From the NCBI RefSeq assembly GCF_017876165.1, contig NZ_JAGINQ010000003.1, forward strand, positions 1 to 64,000: a DNA stretch of 64,000 bases, written 5' to 3'. Shown here in pieces: positions 56,983 through 64,000 of this stretch (the stretch's first letter is position 1; every line of letters begins with the position of its first letter). A program made the translations under genes and the position numbers. This DNA comes from Azospirillum soli. GTDB lineage: Bacteria; Pseudomonadota; Alphaproteobacteria; Azospirillales; Azospirillaceae. The notes beneath the pieces were generated by a model that was not told where the DNA came from, did no database searches, and was given only the letters and a program-made list of their open reading frames with translations.

Positions 56983-57332
56983 CCGCCGCCCTCCATAAGG
57001 ACATCGCCGCCGTGGCCGCCGCGCTGGACGAGGCGCGCGCCCAGGCCGAGACCGGCGCCCCCATCGACATGACCGGGCTGGACGCGCGAGTCGCGGAGCT
57101 GTGCGGCACCGCGCAGGCGAGCGGGGACAAGACGCTTCTGGCCGATCTGGAATCGCTGCTCCGGGCGCTGGACGCGCTGGCCGAAGCGCTGGCTCGCCAG
57201 CAGGACTCCATGGCCGCCGCCGCCGAGGGCCGGCCCGACCCGCACACCGCGCGCCAGCGCGCCGCCGCCGCCTACGGGCGCGGGGCCTCGCCGGGCGCGC
57301 TTCCCGATCCCCTGCCCGAAAAGTCGTCCTGA
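56979..57332 (+). CDS. Hypothetical protein of the flagellar cluster, 117 residues
   Basis: GTG start overlapping the previous stop (GTGA). Mostly helical, Ala/Glu/Leu-rich (DIAAVAAALDEARAQAE, LLADLESLLRALDALAEALARQQD), with a disordered Pro/Gly end. The position before fliO and the coiled-coil character resemble small flagellar chaperones (FliT/FlgN-like), but no motif proves it. Confidence 0.65.
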   Translation: MTAALHKDIAAVAAALDEARAQAETGAPIDMTGLDARVAELCGTAQASGDKTLLADLESLLRALDALAEALARQQDSMAAAAEGRPDPHTARQRAAAAYGRGASPGALPDPLPEKSS

Positions 57333-57335
57333 GCC

Positions 57336-57650
57336 ATGGACATCGACCAGTACGTACGCTTCACCGTCGCCCTTCTGTTCGTCATCGTGCTGATCATGCT
57401 GGTGGCGTGGGTGATGCGCCGCATCGGGTTCGGCGGCATGGTCTCCACGCCCGCGCGGCAGCGCCGCCTGGGCATCGTCGAGGTGCTGCCGCTGGACGCC
57501 AAGCGCCGGCTGGTGCTGGTGCGCCGCGACGACCAAGAACATCTGCTGCTGCTGAGCGCGCTGGGCGACGTGGTGGTCGAACAGGGGGCCAAGGCCGGCT
57601 TCCGCAGCGCCATGACCGAGGCCGCCGCGCCGCAGGAGACCAAGCCGTGA
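57336..57650 (+). CDS. fliO: Flagellar biosynthetic protein FliO
   Basis: 104 residues: one N-terminal transmembrane helix (FTVALLFVIVLIMLVAWVM) and a small cytosolic domain with the FliO pattern RRLGIVEVLPLDAKRRLVLVRRDDQEHLLLL. It helps assemble FliP in the export gate. The fliP GTG start overlaps its TGA. Confidence 0.93.
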   Translation: MDIDQYVRFTVALLFVIVLIMLVAWVMRRIGFGGMVSTPARQRRLGIVEVLPLDAKRRLVLVRRDDQEHLLLLSALGDVVVEQGAKAGFRSAMTEAAAPQETKP

Positions 57651-58408
57651 GTGTGGGAAAGCGCCTGATTTTGGCCGGGCTGCTGGCGCTGGGCATCGGC
57701 GTCGCGGGCGCGCTGGCCGCCGGGCCGGCGCTGGCGCAGAGCATGACCTTCGACCTGGGCGATGCCGGCGGTTCCGCCACGGGGCGCATCGTCCAGATGA
57801 TCGCGTTGATCACGGTGCTGTCGCTGGCGCCGTCGATCCTGATCATGATGACCGCCTTCACGCGCATCGTCATCGTGCTGTCGTTCCTGCGCTCCGCGCT
57901 GGGCGTGCAGCAGGTGCCGCCGAACACGGTGATGATGTCGCTGGCGATGTTCCTGACCTTCTTCGTCATGGCCCCGGTGTTCGAGCGGTCCTACACCCAG
58001 GGCATCCAGCCGCTGATCAACCAGGACATCGACGAGATGGAGGCGGTCCGCCGCACGGCCGCGCCTTTGCGCGAGTTCATGCTGCGGCATACCGGCGAAA
58101 AGGACCTGCGCCTGTTCATGGACATGGCGCGCATCGAGAACGTCACCGAGCCGTCCCAGACGCCGATGCACGTTCTGGTGCCGGCCTTCATGATTTCCGA
58201 GATCAAGCGGGCGTTCGAGATCGGGTTCCTGCTGTTCCTGCCCTTCCTGATCATCGACATGGTGGTGGCGTCGATCCTGATGTCGATGGGCATGATGATG
58301 CTGCCGCCGACCATGGTGGCGATTCCGTTCAAGATCATCTTCTTCGTGCTGGTGGACGGCTGGTACCTGATCGCCGGGTCGCTGGCGCGCAGTTTCGGCA
58401 CGCTGTAG
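57647..58408 (+). CDS. fliP: Flagellar export gate protein FliP
   Basis: 253 residues from GTG 57647. Cleavable signal peptide (LILAGLLALGIGVAGALA ... ALAQ), then FliP signatures LITVLSLAPSILIMMTAFTRIVIVLSFLR-type helix, GVQQVPPNTVMMSLAMFLTFFVM, PAFMISEIKRAFEIGF and MMMLPPTMVAIPFKIIFF. It forms the pentameric core of the export pore with FliQ and FliR, which are encoded on the opposite strand about 4 kb away. Confidence 0.97.
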   Translation: MSVGKRLILAGLLALGIGVAGALAAGPALAQSMTFDLGDAGGSATGRIVQMIALITVLSLAPSILIMMTAFTRIVIVLSFLRSALGVQQVPPNTVMMSLAMFLTFFVMAPVFERSYTQGIQPLINQDIDEMEAVRRTAAPLREFMLRHTGEKDLRLFMDMARIENVTEPSQTPMHVLVPAFMISEIKRAFEIGFLLFLPFLIIDMVVASILMSMGMMMLPPTMVAIPFKIIFFVLVDGWYLIAGSLARSFGTL

Positions 58409-58598
58409 GGGTGACCCGCGCGGATCGTCGCAGGTAACGCCCCCCTGGGACGGGGCATGCACGTTCGGCTGGTATTGCACGACGGAAGCGCGTATGACGG
58501 TCGGTGAGGAGCGCCCGAACCGACCGGCGCAGCCCAGTGTGCATTGAGGCTTCTTCGTCCCCCGCTCGGACCCTTTCCGGACCTCACCCAGCCCCCAC

Positions 58599-60527
58599 AT
58601 GTCAGAAACGACTCTGAAAGCCGCAGCGCCCGACACGGGCAAGCTGGCGGCGCTCACGCTCGGCGCGCTCGGCGTCGTCTATGGCGACATCGGCACGAGC
58701 CCGCTGTACACGCTGCGCGAATGCTTTTCGCCGGAGCACGGGCTGGCCCTAACGCCGGCCAACATCATGGGCATCATGTCCCTGGTGTTCTGGGCGCTGA
58801 TCCTTGTGGTTACCGTCAAGTACGTGCTGTTCGTCATGCGGGCGGACAACAAGGGCGAAGGCGGCATCCTGGCGCTGCTGGCGCTGGCCACCAACAGCCG
58901 GCCGGACGCCAGCGGGCGCCTGTCCGGCATGATGGCGCTGGGCCTGTTCGGCGCGGCGCTGTTCTACGGCGACGGCATGATCACGCCGGCCGTGTCGGTG
59001 CTGTCGGCGGTGGAGGGGCTGGAGGTCGCGCAGCCGTCGCTGGAATCGGTCGTGGTGCCGGTGACCATCGGCATCCTGATCGTCCTGTTCGCCATCCAGA
59101 GCCACGGCACCGCCAAGGTCGGCACGCTGTTCGGCCCAATCATGGTCACGTGGTTCGTCACGCTGGGCGTGGTCGGTTTGGTCGAGGTGGTGAAGGAGCC
59201 GCAGATCCTGGCGGCGCTCGATCCGCGTTACGCCGTGGCCTTCTTCCAATCGAACGGCTGGGTCGGCTTTCTGGTGCTGGGCGCCGTCGTGCTGGCCGTG
59301 ACCGGCGGCGAGGCGCTGTACGCCGACATGGGCCATTTCGGGCGCCGGCCGATCAAGATCGCGTGGCTGGCCGTCGTGCTGCCGTCACTGCTGCTGAACT
59401 ATCTGGGCCAGTGCGCGCTGCTGCTGACGGAGCCGGAGGCGGTGCGCAGCCCCTTCTACCTGCTGGTGCCGGACTGGGGCCTGTACCCCATGATCCTGCT
59501 GGCGACCTGCGCGGCGGTGATCGCGAGCCAAGCGGTCATCTCCGGCGTGTTCTCGCTGACCCGGCAGGCGGTGCAGCTCGGCCTGTGTCCGCGCCTGGAC
59601 ATCCGCCACACCTCCAGCGAGGAAGGCGGGCAGATCTACATCCCGCGCGCCAACTGGGGCCTGCTGTTCGCCGTGATCGGGCTGGTGGTGTGGTTCCAGT
59701 CCTCCAGCAAGCTGGCGACCGCCTACGGCATCGCCGTGACCGGCGACATGGTCATCACCACCATCCTGGCCCTGGTCGTCGCGCACCGCCGCTGGAACTG
59801 GAGCGTTCCGGTGTGCCTGGCGGTGGGCGCGCTGTTCCTGACCGTCGATCTGGCGCTGTTCTTCGCCAACGCGGTGAAGATCCCGCACGGCGGCTGGGTG
59901 CCGCTGGTCATCGCGGCGGTGACGCTGGGGCTGATGTCCACGTGGCGGCGCGGGCGCGCCGTGCTGGCCCGCCGGCTGGCCGAGGATTCGCTGCCGCTGG
60001 ACAGCTTCATCAAGCGCCATGCCAAGTCGGGCGAGACAAAGTCGGGCGAGACAAAGTCGGGCGAGATTCAGCGCGTGAAAGGCACCGCGGTCTTCATGAC
60101 CTCCAGCGCCGATACGGTGCCGATCGCGCTGCTGCACAACCTGAAGCACAATCAGGTGATGCACGAGCGCGTGGTCTTCCTGACTGTGCTGGTCGAGGAC
60201 GTACCGCGCGTACCGGCCAAGGACCGCGTGCTGGTCGAGGGGCTGGCCGAGGGCTTCTACCGGCTGACGGTGCGCTACGGCTTCTCGCAGGAGCCGAACA
60301 TTCCCAAGGCGCTGCGGCTGTGCAAGGCGTTCGGGCTGGAGTTCGACGTGATGTCCACCTCCTTCTTCCTGGGCCGCGAGACGCTGATCCCGCGCATCAA
60401 CCCGCAGATGGCTCAGTGGCGCGAAAAGCTGTTCGTGGTCATGTCCCGCACGGCGGTCAGCGCCACGGACTTCTTCAAGATTCCGCCGAACCGCGTGGTG
60501 GAGCTGGGAACGCAGGTGCAGCTCTGA
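58599..60527 (+). CDS. kup: Potassium uptake protein Kup
   Basis: 642-residue proton-potassium symporter with 12 helices. Kup signature VVYGDIGTSPLYTLRE near the N-terminus (about 27-42), VKYVLFVMRADNKGEGG and the EALYADMGHFG block. The cytosolic C-terminal domain contains a 15-base in-frame tandem repeat (SGETK units, about residue 477). The start is the first ATG after the gap 58409-58598; no strong ribosome site is visible. It converges on the TPR gene through a perfect bidirectional terminator. Confidence 0.96.
   Translation: MSETTLKAAAPDTGKLAALTLGALGVVYGDIGTSPLYTLRECFSPEHGLALTPANIMGIMSLVFWALILVVTVKYVLFVMRADNKGEGGILALLALATNSRPDASGRLSGMMALGLFGAALFYGDGMITPAVSVLSAVEGLEVAQPSLESVVVPVTIGILIVLFAIQSHGTAKVGTLFGPIMVTWFVTLGVVGLVEVVKEPQILAALDPRYAVAFFQSNGWVGFLVLGAVVLAVTGGEALYADMGHFGRRPIKIAWLAVVLPSLLLNYLGQCALLLTEPEAVRSPFYLLVPDWGLYPMILLATCAAVIASQAVISGVFSLTRQAVQLGLCPRLDIRHTSSEEGGQIYIPRANWGLLFAVIGLVVWFQSSSKLATAYGIAVTGDMVITTILALVVAHRRWNWSVPVCLAVGALFLTVDLALFFANAVKIPHGGWVPLVIAAVTLGLMSTWRRGRAVLARRLAEDSLPLDSFIKRHAKSGETKSGETKSGEIQRVKGTAVFMTSSADTVPIALLHNLKHNQVMHERVVFLTVLVEDVPRVPAKDRVLVEGLAEGFYRLTVRYGFSQEPNIPKALRLCKAFGLEFDVMSTSFFLGRETLIPRINPQMAQWREKLFVVMSRTAVSATDFFKIPPNRVVELGTQVQL
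60024..60066 (+). repeat. 15-bp tandem repeat in kup
   Basis: The unit AAGTCGGGCGAGACA occurs twice exactly (60024-60038, 60039-60053), with 13 bases of a third copy. It is in frame, giving KSGETKSGETKSGE in the cytosolic domain. Confidence 0.9.
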
Positions 60528-60569
60528 ACGAAAAAGCCCCTCTCCATCGGAGAGGGGCTTTTTCGTTCA
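60525..60569. terminator. Perfect bidirectional terminator containing both stop codons
   Basis: A 21-bp exact inverted repeat around a 3-base ATC loop. The arm includes CGAAAAAGCCCCTCTCC, with T-runs on both strands. The outermost three bases of each arm are the TGA stop of kup (60525-60527) and the TGA stop of the opposite gene (60567-60569). Confidence 0.93.
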
Positions 60570-63500
60570 ATTCACCGCTGCGGTGCCGGGGTTGGCGGCG
60601 CTTTGTTTGCCGCGATAGTTCTTCAGGAATTTCTGGAACACGTCCACCTCCGCCACGCGGGAGCGGACGGTGTTCACGTCGATGAGCCCGAGCGCCTGTT
60701 CGGGGCGGGTCAGCACGCGGAAGGCGTCGGCGTCGGGACCGCCGGCCATGGCGGGGCCGAAATCCTTGCGCAGCAGGTTGAGGGCGGTGCCGTCGCCGGA
60801 CAGGGCCAGCGCCACGGCGCGGTTCAGCACAAGCTGCGACGTGGCGGGGTCGATCGGCTGTTTGCCGGTGGGGGCCGGGCCGATGACCTTGTTGAGGGCG
60901 AAAGCCGCCGCCTCCCATTTCTGGGCGCGCCACGCAATGTCCACGCGCAGCAGGTTGGCCGGCTTGCTGTCGTCCTGGGCGAGCAGCAGCAGCGCCTCGT
61001 CGCCACGGCCGAGTTCGGCCAGCGCCTTGGCCTGCATCAGGCGGCGTTCGGCGGCGAGGTCGGCGGGAATGTTCGGGATGTTGGACAGCTCCAGCGCTTG
61101 GAGGGCCTGCTCCGGCTTATTGTCGAGCAGGCGGACCGAGGCGAGGCGCGTGCCGATCCGCGCCTTCTCCAGGCCGGACAGGCGGTATTCCACCTGATGC
61201 TGCAACAGGTCGGACGCGCGGTTCAGCAGGTCGATGGCGATCAGGCGTTCGGCCAGCTGGCGGATCACCTCGTCGCCCGCCTCCCCCACCGGGGTCAGTT
61301 CGCGGAACTGGTCGTAGAGCTGGAGCGCGTCGAGGGTGGACAGGCGCTGCGCGCCGTCCTTGTAGAGGTCGGCGAAGATGCGCGACATCTCGCGCGTGAT
61401 GGCCTCGGCGCGCGGCGTGTCGGCGACCAGCGCGGCCGTCTCCTTCATGGCGTTGAAGCCGTCGGCGTACTGGCCGGCGGCAATCAGCACCTCGCCCATG
61501 CGCTGGCGGATTTGCATTTCCAGGTCGTCGCCGCGCCATGTGAAGGTCAAGCCGGCCAGCTGTTCGGCGGCGGCAGGCGGGGACATGCGCCCCTCGGCCA
61601 GTTCCAGATTCACCAGCGCGAGGCCGGCCTTGGCGCGGTAATAGCGGTCGAGGCTGTTGAAGGACGCCTTCAGCTGCTCCAGCGCGCGGTCTGGCTCGCC
61701 GTTCTGGGCGTAGTAGAGGCCTCGCAGATATTGCAGGTCGGGGCGTTCCTCCGCCTCCAGGCCGCCGCGTTCGATCACGCGGTCGAGGATGCGCTTGGCG
61801 AAGGCCGGGTCGCGCATCTCCAGCGCCGCCTCGCCGGCCTTGAGGCCCAGCTTGGCGAGGATCGGGTCGGGGTAGGAATGCAGGATCGAGCCGCCGGCCT
61901 TGAAGCCGGTGTGGGCGGCCGGCCAGTCGCCCTTCTCGCCGGCGATGGCGGCGCGCCAGAGCGCGGCCTCCGCGTTGTTGGCGAGGTTGGGGTGGCCGAG
62001 ATCCTCGGCGGCGCCCTCGAAGTTGCCGGTCAGTACGCGGGAGGCGCCGCGCAAGGCGCGGAACTCCGGCCAGCCCTCCAGGTCCGGCTGGGCCTGCTGG
62101 AGCACGTCGAGCATGCCCAGCGCCTCCTGCCCGAAGCCGTTGGCGAAGTAGAAGCGGGCAAGGTCGAGCTGGGCCTTCGGCCGCTCCGAATCCGGGGCGT
62201 TGACGATGGCGAGCTGAAGGTTCTGCCGGTTCTCGGTGTAGCGGTCGAGGTCACCGCGCTTCCAGGCCGGCAGGTCGAACAGGCGCTTGCCCTGCGGCGG
62301 GGGCTTCGGGTCGGAGGGGGCCAGCGAGGCGGAGGCGCCGGGCATGGGTTGCGGTGCTGCGGCAACCTGCTGCGGTGGCGGCGGGCTAGGCTGGCGGTTG
62401 CCGGCGTCGGCCATGGGCGACAGGTGCAGGCCACCGGCCGTGGTCAGCTCAACGCCCTCCTTCACCGGGCGGACGGTGACGCTGTCCGAAATCGGACGCA
62501 CGACGATGCCCTGGTAGGAGGGCATGACCTCCAAATCGGCGTAGCGGCGCGAGTCGGCGATGGCGTTGCCGGGCGAGGGCAGCGGCACGATCTGGAGCCG
62601 GTCGCCGACGTCCGGGTCGGAGATGGTGACGACCGACGCCGCGTCGGGCGCGCGCACGACGAGACGGGCGCCGAGCAGGAAGTCGGGCTCCGCGTCGATG
62701 CGCAGGTCAGTGGGCGGCGTGCCGGTCAGGCGCGTGGTCGGCGTGATGCGCCAGATCGTGCCCTGACGTTCGATGTTCGGCCAGATCATCTGACCGATCT
62801 TGGTGCGGAAGGCGCTGCCACCGGTCGCCGGCACCGGTTCGATGGCGCCCAGCATCTCCGAACCGTTGCCCATGGCCTTGCCGGCGCCGATGGGCAACGG
62901 CTTATCGAAGACGATGTAGAGCTGGCCGGCGCGCGGGTAGACCGCCACGGACGCCGGGCCGCCCGCGTCGAAGACGAGCGAGGGGCCTTGGGCGGCTGCG
63001 GCGGGCGCCGGCTTGCCGGGTGTCGCGGCGGCGGTGTTGGCACCGGAGGCCGTGGCGCTGGAGGTCGCGGAGGCAACGCTGGGCGCATCCTTCGGCGGCG
63101 GAGGCGCCGTCGGGGCGGGAGCGGCCGGCGTCGGGGCCGGCGGGACGGCCGATGGGGTGGCCGGTTGCGGGCGCACGGTGGTGGTGGTCGCGCCCGGCGG
63201 GGCCGGCGGCGGCGGAGCGGCCTGCGCTTGGGCGGGAACGGGGGCGGGAGCGACGGCCGGCGCGTCGGGCGCCTTGCGGGTGCCGGCGTTCAGCACGTCC
63301 AGGACCAGCGACTTGCCGCTCTTGGCCTCCTTGATCTCGGCGTCCTGCGGGGCGGCGAAGGTCACGGCCAGCGCGCCGTTGGGCTGGCGGTACTGCTCGA
63401 TGTTCTGGACGTTGCGCAGCTTCGCCCGGTTCGCCTGCGACAGGTCGGCGTTGCCGCCTTTGTCGAACAGCACGGTCACCGACGCGCCGTCGCGCTGGAG

Positions 63501-64000
63501 CGTGTAGTCGGGTGCCTTGGGCCAGTCGAAGACCAGACGGCTGTGGTTCGGGTGATCGGCGGCGCGGACCGAGACCTTGCCGACGGACGGCGCGGCGGCA
63601 GTGCTGGCGGCGGAGCCGGTCGGTTCCTTGGCGGCGGGCGGCGCGGAGGAGCCGCGCAGCTGAGCCTGGAGGTCGGCCTGGGTGGGTGCCGGAGCGGGTT
63701 TGGGCGACTCGGCCGCTTGGGCAGCGGCGGGCGACAGGTCGAAGGCGACGGCATTGCCGTTGCGGAAGGACTTCAGCGTCACCGGGCGCTTCAGGTCGAA
63801 GGTGACGGTCTTGCCGTCGCCGCCGATCCGCACGCCCGAGAGATAGCCGGGCAGAGCCGCCACGGCGCGGTCGAGCGCGGCGTTGATCGGCTGGTCGAAG
63901 GCGATGACCAGCGTGTCGCCCTCCACCCGCGCGGTGTGGTTCACCGGCTGCGGCCAGTCGAAGACCATGCGCCCGAACGTCTTGTGCGTGGCGGCGCGGA
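60567..64000 (-). CDS. Large AMIN-like / tetratricopeptide-repeat protein, 5' end outside the window
   Basis: At least 1140 residues. The open frame continues through the right edge, and the ATG at 63968 is only internal: the preceding in-frame residues (RAATHKTFGR) belong to a repeat. Two AMIN-like units are visible, RAATHKTFGRMVFDWPQP and RAADHPNHSRLVFDWPKAP, each followed by beta-strand sequence. A Pro/Ala-rich linker (about residues 230-330), a middle domain (TTRLTGTPPTDLRIDAEP) and a long helical TPR region with LARFYFANGFGQEALGMLDVLQ-type repeats follow. AMIN domains bind peptidoglycan or outer-membrane partners, so an envelope role is likely. It shares a terminator with kup. Confidence 0.85.
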   Translation of the reverse strand, partial: RAATHKTFGRMVFDWPQPVNHTARVEGDTLVIAFDQPINAALDRAVAALPGYLSGVRIGGDGKTVTFDLKRPVTLKSFRNGNAVAFDLSPAAAQAAESPKPAPAPTQADLQAQLRGSSAPPAAKEPTGSAASTAAAPSVGKVSVRAADHPNHSRLVFDWPKAPDYTLQRDGASVTVLFDKGGNADLSQANRAKLRNVQNIEQYRQPNGALAVTFAAPQDAEIKEAKSGKSLVLDVLNAGTRKAPDAPAVAPAPVPAQAQAAPPPPAPPGATTTTVRPQPATPSAVPPAPTPAAPAPTAPPPPKDAPSVASATSSATASGANTAAATPGKPAPAAAAQGPSLVFDAGGPASVAVYPRAGQLYIVFDKPLPIGAGKAMGNGSEMLGAIEPVPATGGSAFRTKIGQMIWPNIERQGTIWRITPTTRLTGTPPTDLRIDAEPDFLLGARLVVRAPDAASVVTISDPDVGDRLQIVPLPSPGNAIADSRRYADLEVMPSYQGIVVRPISDSVTVRPVKEGVELTTAGGLHLSPMADAGNRQPSPPPPQQVAAAPQPMPGASASLAPSDPKPPPQGKRLFDLPAWKRGDLDRYTENRQNLQLAIVNAPDSERPKAQLDLARFYFANGFGQEALGMLDVLQQAQPDLEGWPEFRALRGASRVLTGNFEGAAEDLGHPNLANNAEAALWRAAIAGEKGDWPAAHTGFKAGGSILHSYPDPILAKLGLKAGEAALEMRDPAFAKRILDRVIERGGLEAEERPDLQYLRGLYYAQNGEPDRALEQLKASFNSLDRYYRAKAGLALVNLELAEGRMSPPAAAEQLAGLTFTWRGDDLEMQIRQRMGEVLIAAGQYADGFNAMKETAALVADTPRAEAITREMSRIFADLYKDGAQRLSTLDALQLYDQFRELTPVGEAGDEVIRQLAERLIAIDLLNRASDLLQHQVEYRLSGLEKARIGTRLASVRLLDNKPEQALQALELSNIPNIPADLAAERRLMQAKALAELGRGDEALLLLAQDDSKPANLLRVDIAWRAQKWEAAAFALNKVIGPAPTGKQPIDPATSQLVLNRAVALALSGDGTALNLLRKDFGPAMAGGPDADAFRVLTRPEQALGLIDVNTVRSRVAEVDVFQKFLKNYRGKQSAANPGTAAVN

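Overview
The window is high-GC chromosomal DNA from an alphaproteobacterium, most likely Azospirillum or a close relative in the Rhodospirillales. The pointers are an alpha-type 5-aminolevulinate synthase (HemA), the alphaproteobacterial SOS box GTTC-N7-GTTC upstream of recA, a CckA hybrid kinase directly beside flhB-fliR-fliQ-fliE-flgC-flgB, and general codon use. The species is inferred from gene content only.

Layout. (1) 0.1-5.2 kb: a zinc alcohol dehydrogenase, an AT-richer foreign block holding a lone TnsD/TniQ transposition target selector, and ccoG. (2) 5.8-18.1 kb: a long run of minus-strand genes, read right to left as serC, hisC, hemA, DUF983, a small membrane protein, a MocR-type PLP regulator, a KDPG/KDPGal-type aldolase, a nitrilase, and a cyanide-insensitive type bd oxidase (cydA, cydB and a 40-residue partner). 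lrgAB diverges from serC. A repeated CCATACAA operator-like motif sits in the hisC-hemA gap and in the serC/lrgA gap, with same-strand spacings of 33, 43 and 53 bp. (3) 18.3-40.1 kb: a copper-resistance island. It holds cusF-cusA-cusB-cusC, several small secreted Cys/His-rich proteins, a decayed four-helix-bundle copper protein, an OmpR-type two-component system, copB-copA-cupredoxin, a Spy/CpxP-like protein, a DUF2933 protein, a frameshifted Ste14-like methyltransferase, a BNR-repeat protein and a Cu+ P-type ATPase behind a MerR/CueR-type promoter. (4) 40.1-49.7 kb: a deleted IS5-type element, then ordinary chromosomal genes: a threonine-dehydratase-like enzyme, a MoxR ATPase, a DUF962 protein, hemerythrin, alaS, an outer-membrane protein, recA and a methyltransferase. 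(5) 49.8-60.5 kb: cckA and two divergent flagellar blocks (flgB-flgC-fliE-fliQ-fliR-flhB leftward; a short FlhB homologue, a small unknown, fliO and fliP rightward) with a PCuAC copper chaperone between them, followed by kup. (6) 60.6 kb to the right edge: a large AMIN/TPR-type protein whose 5' end lies outside the window.

How it fits together. The copper island covers periplasmic oxidation and sequestration (CopA, CopB, cupredoxin, CusF), export across the inner membrane (P-type ATPase) and across the envelope (CusCBA), plus sensing. CcoG and PCuAC, which serve oxidase copper handling, lie outside it. In region 2, four fold-type-I PLP proteins (SerC, HisC, HemA and the MocR regulator) share one strand and a repeated operator, and next to them an aldolase, a nitrilase and a cyanide-insensitive oxidase look like a cyanide or nitrile tolerance module. 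These two are the most interesting parts of the window. No tRNA, rRNA or CRISPR array was recognised.
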